A DNA stretch of 64,000 bases from contig NW_006500351.1 in NCBI RefSeq assembly GCF_000471905.2, forward strand, positions 4,075,066 through 4,139,065, given 5' to 3'. The position numbers and the translations under genes are program-made. The notes under the pieces were generated by a model. It did not search any database. It saw only the letters and a list, made by a program, of their open reading frames with translations, and had not been told where the DNA came from. Positions 57,375 to 64,000 of this stretch are shown here, piece after piece. Source of the stretch: Amborella trichopoda. Taxonomy: Eukaryota > Streptophyta > Magnoliopsida > Amborellales > Amborellaceae. Every line of letters begins with the position of its first letter. Position 1 is the first letter of the stretch.

Positions 57375-58279
57375 GTGAAGTGGCCAAGCTGGTTAGGTAC
57401 CGATCTCGTCTCCTCGGATCTAGGTGATTGGGTGACACGTGTCTCGAGTTCGGAAGACCTGGGACTTGAGATCACTCTCTCGAGAACCGCATTAACAGAA
57501 CAAGGGTAAGTGTCCAACAAGTGAGAGAGGAATTTTCGATGTGAGGTGGGGACCAACCTCACCTAGGTCCTTGACTTACTCGGGCTGACTCGCATGAGAG
57601 CCCACTTAGATCACGATGGAAAGCCCCCCATCTACTTCAGTTAGTTCGGAATCACCTCCCTTGACCTGCAATCTCCTTGTTTTCTACAGAACACTACTAT
57701 GGTTAATTTGCATGACAAGTGGGCCGAAGGACCCACCCTTGTCTTAGAGCAATGCACCTTCATATGGATGAGAAGGTGAGAAATTAAGGTGATGAAGTGG
57801 AAGGTTCGAATAAAGGTCGAAAAGAGAAGAGAAATTGATGAAGGGACGAGACTAGCATGACAGTCGAATAGTAATCGACTAATTGGTAGCAAGACAGGCA
57901 TGGTATTTAGGACCAGCACGACGATAATACTACTCGAAATTGAGGCTGATATGACTGTCTTAATTTGGTGTGGCAGCAAGACGGACATGGTACTCAGAAC
58001 CAACACGACGGTGATATTGCTTGATAGCCAGACCGCTATGATGACACTAGACTAAGTCGACCTTCACTCAAGTGATAAGAGGAGAGGGTGAAGAGAAGGT
58101 GAGAGACGGCAAAGAGATGGGGTCCCGACAGCGTTAGGTGTTGCCACCCACAACTGTGGAGTAGCAGTGTCGTCACCCTTGGACAGCGTTAGACACTACT
58201 GCTCACGGTTAGAGTGTGAGTAGTGAACTACAGGCGGTGCTGGGCATCGCCGTTGGCAACACGAGAAGGCAGCATACCC

Positions 58280-58540
58280 CTATGTGGGTGGCGATAGTCT
58301 CTTGCGAAGCGAATGTCGATAGTTCTTTTCAATGCACACGGTAATAGGCATTGGTCGCAAGAGAAACCTGCATACGATGAAGGGCACTGAACGTATGAAA
58401 GAGGCTTGCAGATGGTAATAGGCATCGGATGCACGAAGGAAGCTCACAGACGGTGATAGACATCGAGTGTGCGAAAGAAGCACATGGACAATGATAGGTG
58501 TTGCCGCGATCTCTCCTTAACGGCGACAGGCATAGTTGCC
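58280..58540. repeat. GCGACGATAG-type array in LTR B
   Basis: Units GGTGGCGATAGTC, GCGAATGTCGATAGTTC, ACACGGTAATAGGC, AGATGGTAATAGGC, AGACGGTGATAGAC and GGACAATGATAGGTG spaced ~30-35 bp. Counterpart of 42405-42620 but with more copies. Confidence 0.65.
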
Positions 58541-59024
58541 TTCGATAAGGGCGCAACATGGGGAGTCCCCTACGGGCGGCAATAAGTTTCACCGTCTGTG
58601 CTCTTCATTGAGACGTCGAGGACACATCTGCGAGTGGTGATGAGCAGCGTGTCTGCGAGCCTCGCTAAGAGAAAGAGATGGACGAATAGTGGGGAAAGAA
58701 GCTCGTGCATGGTGCTGCCATCGCCATGTGGGACCTGTGAACCCACAAGAGGGGGAAAAAGAAAACAAAGAGGCATGCACGACACTGCCACTGTCGTGCA
58801 TGGCCTCTGAGGGAGGCTCAGACGAAGAAGAAGAAGAAGAAAAAGAAGAGAGAGAATAAGAAAGGGAAAAAGAAAAGAAGAGAGAGAAAAATTTACCTTG
58901 AGTTTGGGGTACCAATCCAAAAGTTTCTCTCTCCTTCCTCTCTCTCTCCAAATGTGACCCAACAGTAGGCAAGATGAAAATTTTATTAAGCAAGTGAAGG
59001 GTTCTTTGTACAATGGTAGTACGT

Positions 59025-59038
59025 GGTATATATATAGT
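59025..59038 (-). promoter_or_regulatory. TATA-like box of Gypsy LTR B
   Basis: The minus strand reads CTATATATATACCACG, conserved with LTR A. A polypyrimidine tract follows downstream at 58860-58960 (minus strand). Predicted start of the gag transcript. Confidence 0.6.
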
Positions 59039-60297
59039 TGTGCTCAAACATGGGTGGATTGATCAAAAGTAAACCTAATTGCTGGAAATTAAAATTTAAT
59101 TGAATTAAAAGAAATTAGAAAATGGGGTGCAAAATGATAGATTTGCCCCTTCCTAACAATTTCTGAAATTTCAAGACAAACCTTTTGCTACCCTAAGACG
59201 TGCATGATTTTTAATGGATGATCCCTGGTTGTTTTGATACACATTTGATTGAAAGATGATTGTTTTCTTATAGGGATCGGCATGGTGATCAATTTGATAC
59301 CAACTTCGAGCCATGGATCATGTTTTTTTGGCACGATCATGCATGTTGAAATTTGGATGAATCTTGAAACTTCATATCGATAGTGTGCTCATTCCTTGAT
59401 GTTTTTCTGTGATTTTTCGCTGTATCCCACTGAGCATGCCGTCATGATCGCGTGGCAACAAATGCAGCTCAATTTCGTGTCGGAACGAGGATTTTACAAC
59501 TTTGAACTTTTGGTCGGAATCTGGAATTTTTGTATCAGAATTTGCGGTCACTTCATCGGTTTTGTGTGCAGAATTCGATCGTTCATCATGTACGGGGTTC
59601 GGACTAGTGATAGCCCTTACGCTCACAATGGACCTAAGTTCATATCGATCAGGCTCGCAAGCGGCATGATTTGGCCACTCGAGAAAGGTGCGACGTTGCT
59701 GATTTTTCTACAACTTTCTTTAAGGATCAGCAACTCCTCTCTATCGTTTCTTCATGCTCGGGCGTGCCACATATCAAAACGCTCGTCTTGACGAGACGAA
59801 CTTGCTCACCAAATTTGGGCACGATCCGAATTGAGACATGTGAGATATGAGTATCGAAATTCATTGACCGTGACTGCCCCTTTAGTAGAGTTTGCTAGGT
59901 GGCTGCACGGGAATAGCGTGCGGCTTCTCCTGTTTTTCTCTTTTGTATATAACTTCTTCATAGAATGTCTGTTTAAGCTGTAATTTGCCCCTTGGGGGTT
60001 TTCAATCATCTCGGATCCGATGGTGATAGTCCTACAACAATTTGATGCATCAAAAATATAGTTCTAGTTATAGGGTCCGTTTTAGGGTGCAATAGGCTAA
60101 TTCGACCAAAATTATTTATTTGTCTGCACTATGTTGGACATGTCGGAATGCGACGAAACATGGCAAGAAAAATTTAGAAGTCCTCATGAAGATCTTGATC
60201 AATTCTGGGGTCATTCTGAGACTGTCGAAATTTCCACTGTTTGTTAGGCTTTATTGATCGGGGACCCAAGATGATGAAAAATGTCTTCTAATAGGAA

Positions 60298-63200
60298 CAT
60301 TAGCTTATATCCTAATATGAGACCATTCCATGGCATGTGCACCCACATTCGTATGGAAAAGTTACTCTTTTATAATATTATCTGACTTAGAAGATCTAGT
60401 GTATATGTACTTTGAGAGGACCCCTGTATTTGAATAGGAACATGTCCCATAAGGGTGGACTTGTAATCCATTGAACCTCTGGTAACTAAAAGCTCTGGCT
60501 CAACGATTTGATGTGAACAATTATATGTTCATTCCATATACTGTGCAGCATAGGTCCATTGGCTTGAGACACCGGTGGAACGCTATTCGGGTTAGCCCCA
60601 TGGAAGACTCCGACTAGTGTTATAAGTCTAGAGCTCTCATTTACCTTTGGCTCATTTTAATCTAAAATTAATGATAATTTTTTTTTATAATGATGAGAAA
60701 TTTTGTAATAATTTTGAGAAATCATTTAGAAATTTTTTGAGATTTTTTGATAATTTTTCAGATTTTTTTAAACAATAAAAATATGATTTTGAAATTTGTT
60801 TGACATAATTACCAAACAAAGACATTCTATGGAGATGCCACATGGATCCCAAGTGGCCATAGGGATGCCACGAGGCACCCGCACCTTCCCACTCGTGGAT
60901 TACATTATACTGACATCATATCCATGTCGGGACCTATTTGTCATTAATTCTTTTATTGGTATTATGTTATAACATGTTATCTTGTTATTTAAAGTGTTAT
61001 ATCTTGTTATAACTTAAGTTTGATTTAAGTCACATGTTTTTGTTGGCTCATATGTGTCATTTTTGGCATGTGTGAAGTCATGGGATTTTGAGAATTAATT
61101 TAATTCATATTATTATCGACATGTAATTTTGTAGCATGTGGGTATATCTTATGTGGCATCACCTTATGGGCTTGGTCCAAGTGAAACTTTAGTGTTGTAA
61201 AAATCCTATTGGTGATGTCATACGATATTTTATTCACATGTGTGGATGTCCCATATTACCTTTATATTCATGTCCTTGTATTCTAGTACCTCTCACAAAT
61301 TATTCAAGAACCATGGGCTTAAGTGTAAACATGAATTTGGACTTAATGAGAAATAAAACATGGAGATAAGGGCTTCAAGGTAAAATGACTCTAAACCTAG
61401 GTTTTATGGAGTGAAGGGTATCAAAAGCTCATCCATTGACCTTGGTGATAAGATATGAATGAGTGGCTTGGATAGAAGCCTCTCATGTGCCATTGATCTA
61501 AGGCATCAAGGTTCAAGATCAAATTCATTTTTATGCTCTAAGTATAAAAGTAATTTATGGGATCAATTATAACCCTAACTTGAGTATTCACTTCAAAGAG
61601 AGAGAGAACGCCTTTACAAAAATGTAGCCACCAATGAGACTATTTTCTTCCTTGAGTTTTCATTTGAAACCCTTCCATGGAGTAGTCCATCATTTATATG
61701 ATCAAGCCCATACTATTGCCTCATTAAGGTATTGATTTTTCTTCGTATATTTGTAATTCCTACATCATTTCCATTATCAAAGCTTGTTGTAATTCTTAAT
61801 TTACAGTAGCTTTCTTTATTTTTAGTCATAAAAACTTGATATTTGAAGAGTCTCAAAGCAATAGTGTAGTCCATACACATAATATGTGTAGACCTGCTTG
61901 CTTACTCCCTGATCTTGAGTAGTTTCAACTTGATTTCTTGATCTTATTTTTTTGGAATTTTTACTGAGAATATACAACTAATGAGAGGTTTATTTCATCA
62001 TAATTGAGCATATGAAATAGTCCCTTGAGTTCCTTTTTTTTTTTAATGTTGAAATGTTCGTGTGGTCCCTTATGGACCACATGGTGTAGTTTTACCATAA
62101 CTTCCTGATTTTATGTAATATCTCTCTTTAACTTTGAAGGGATATTTTGATACATGTCTCTCTCATGATTTGATCCCCATTAAGTAACATAAAAGTGATC
62201 ATTTTCTTCCCATTGGATTCATCTCCTTGAGTTATTATTATCACCTGTACTTTAGACAATGGGACAAAATTAAGTCCTCAAAAGGCCCTTTCGTGGCCCA
62301 GGCACAAGGGGTTCAAAACAAGGTTTCCCCATGTATGTTTAAATGTTAATTTTATGTATTTATAGTTATTTAATAGATTCATGATTAGTTAAATTGAGTA
62401 TGTTGTGTGTATATTGAGATTGTTATTTAATCTTGTGGTATGAACTTTATTGTTACGCGTTATGGTTTATGCGAATTGAAATCTTATCGAATTATTATGA
62501 GACATTATGATATATGATGAGGCTGAAGAATGAAGATGAAATTATCATATAATTTTGATATAATGAGGAATTGCAAGTGCAAGTCATGCAATATGTTGTA
62601 GAGATGTACATTGTGAATATTTGAATACTTTATTGAGCTAATTGTATTTTTGAGTAAGGAATTTGTAAGGGACCTATTAGGGTTAAATTTTATTATTCAA
62701 ATATGTATAAACCATGTTTGTAGGCTGGAATATACGTATTATGGTCTTTTATTGAGATACTCATGCATTTTAACCCTTGAGTTTTTATACAATGAAATTC
62801 TTTTAAAAGATTGCATTTCTAGCCCATTGGTATTATACCACCAATAGGAAGGACTCCATGACAGCCACGAGAAGTTCACGTGAGTTCGTGGCCATGGCAA
62901 GGACTGATTTGAAATTACTTAGCTTGTTGTGGGCGAGGGATACAATCATCATTTTGTTCCTAATTTTTAGCATTTGTTTAATTTAGAAAATGTCTATTTT
63001 TTAGTAATTAGGTTAGTTTTTGAGCAACCCATGTTTCCCATGGTTGCCTACATAAATCCAGCTTGTAATAACCTAAGGGTTGGCTCTTTTGACCTACTTG
63101 GACCAATTAATTCATATTAAGTGTTTCCCCTTTATTATTTTCGTGTGCCCTTCTTGTGGAAAAGAGGAGAGAGAATATTTTTTTCACTACTCCTGGTCTT

Positions 63201-63516
63201 AGTTGTCGAGCTAAGATCTACTAGGTAACCTCACCTCTCTCCCACGTGTGAATTAGGGGGAATGGTAACTAGCCCCGACTTTCTCTCTTTCTCTCTCCTC
63301 TCTTTTCCTCTCTCTTATTTCTCTCTCCTCCTCTCTCATCTCTTTCTCTCTCCTCTTCTATTTCTGGCCCCTCTTCTTTCTCTTCTCTTCTTATCTATCT
63401 TTCTCTTCTCTCTCTTTTGCTTCTCTCTGCTCCTCTCTTTCCTATCCTCTCTCTCTTTTTTCTCTCTCCTCTTCTTCTTATATCTTTCTCCTCTTTCTCT
63501 TCTCTTCTCTCTCTTT
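60298..63516. mobile_element. 3.2 kb segment absent from LTR A (insertion or LTR A deletion)
   Basis: LTR A runs directly across the homologous point (44330-44394), while in LTR B 3.2 kb intervene before similarity returns at 63517. The segment is AT-rich, with a ~245 bp CT-rich tract at 63270-63515 and no domain motif. It could be a solo LTR or another insertion. No target duplication or clear TG..CA ends were found. Confidence 0.55.
63270..63515 (+). repeat. CT-rich microsatellite tract
   Basis: Nearly pure C/T sequence (TCTCTCTCCTC-type). It gives rise to a Leu/Ser/Phe ORF of 102 codons that is not a gene. Confidence 0.9.
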
Positions 63517-64000
63517 GAAAATTTTCCTTTGGCTTATTTCTTTTTTCTTCCTAACCACAGGACCACGTGAATGCCGAGGAGAAATCCACGCAATGCTGCA
63601 AATAGGATGCCCAGACGTTTGGACACATTTGTCGCAGATCCATCCGTGGAGACTTTGGGGGAGAAGAGACTTTGAGGGATCTTGTCGTGGTCCTCACCGT
63701 CAAGGGACCATATGGATTAGTTTTTAATGTCTTCACCCTATCAGACAGCTTTGCGACATGGAGAGATTGGTATTTACAGTCCTTACCCTATCGGACGGTA
63801 CTCTTGGGAGCCATTTGTGTTTTTGATGGATCTTTTGTTCATTGTCCTCACCCTCGGTACTTTTTTTTCTTTTTGATGTTGGGGGATCTTTTGCTCATCG
63901 TCCTCACCCTAGGGACTCTTTTTGTTTTTGGAGGGATCTTTCGGTCATCGTCCTCTCCCTCAAGGACTCCTTTTTATTTTGAAGGGATCTTTCGGTCATC
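63517..64000 (-). repeat. LTR B extension with ~60-70 bp tandem units
   Basis: Resumes the LTR (AACCACAGGACCACGTGAAT, AGAAATCCACGCAATGCTG) that matches 44394-45030. From 63700 on, units of GGGATCTTTNGNTCATCGTCCTCACCCT-type recur four to five times (63770-64000). The tract continues past the window edge. Confidence 0.8.

Larger units (their letters stand above)
57375..60297 (-). repeat. Gypsy LTR B (5' LTR), main homologous block
   Basis: Matches LTR A from GGTTAGGTACCGATCTCG to TGTTAGGCTTTATTGATCG. The minus-strand TATA box is at 59025-59038 (CTATATATATACC) and the GACGATAG-type array at 58280-58540. The low-complexity ORFs 58570-59047 correspond to 42685-43295 in LTR A. Confidence 0.87.
41515..64000 (-). 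mobile_element. Large Ty3/Gypsy-type LTR element (Tat-like), minus strand, incomplete at window edge
   Basis: Direct long repeats (41515-44330 and 57375-60297, each with an extension) enclose minus-strand gag and protease and a plus-strand PMD gene. The protease and gag match the plant Gypsy type. No RT, RNase H or integrase motif is visible in any frame. The outer end of the right LTR lies beyond 64000, and LTR inner boundaries and primer site are not settled. Over 22 kb long. Non-autonomous. Confidence 0.78.

Noticed and set aside
63262..63570. 102-codon Leu/Ser/Phe protein
   Set aside because: Translation of a CT microsatellite.

Overview
This 64 kb window is repeat-rich plant nuclear DNA, and no intact host gene is visible. 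The plant assignment rests on UGT85-like UDP-glycosyltransferase remnants, Ty1/Copia elements primed from initiator-Met tRNA (TGGTATCAGAGC) and a Ty3/Gypsy element with plant-type gag, retropepsin and plant mobile domain (PMD) genes. The species cannot be named from the sequence. A 20-N gap at 22531-22550 is flanked by the same ~435 bp on both sides, so it is probably an unmerged contig overlap.

Layout. 1-3198: a short tandem repeat, the middle of a UGT85-like pseudogene (1271-1670) and two small dispersed-repeat clusters. 3199-11156: a Copia element (Copia-1) with ~2 kb LTRs and a perfect TTTTA target-site duplication, lying inside the UGT intron. The next UGT exon resumes at 11364. 13754-19945: a second Copia element (Copia-2), minus strand, ~0.3 kb LTRs, GTCAC duplication and the best-preserved pol in the window. 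22095-22985: duplicated AT-rich contig ends around the gap. 24676-32460: an antisense relative of Copia-1 (Copia-3) whose internal region is mostly replaced by other sequence, including a degenerate ~190 bp tandem array. 33.2-35.9 kb: dispersed repeats and a second UGT85 fragment, this time N-terminal. 36223-38196: an internally deleted Copia element (two ~0.88 kb LTRs, 205 bp between). 38728-40150: a decayed Copia gag-protease fragment on the plus strand.

41.5-64.0 kb holds one large Gypsy-type element on the minus strand. Direct long repeats, read as LTRs, lie at 41.5-44.3 kb and from 57.4 kb to the window edge. Between them are gag (56.1-54.8 kb) and an aspartic protease (53.7-53.2 kb) on the minus strand. 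Reverse transcriptase, RNase H and integrase are absent. A convergent plus-strand gene (48.8-52.3 kb) encodes a decayed PMD protein with an acidic and coiled-coil tail, with its own TATA-like box at 47475. Several families of degenerate minisatellites fill 42.4-48.5 kb. Extra, sometimes antisense, ORFs are known from the Tat group of plant Gypsy elements, which this resembles.

The genes do not form a working pathway. The window records a former UGT85 locus broken up by successive retrotransposon insertions and deletions. No protein-coding gene, RNA gene or CRISPR array looks functional.
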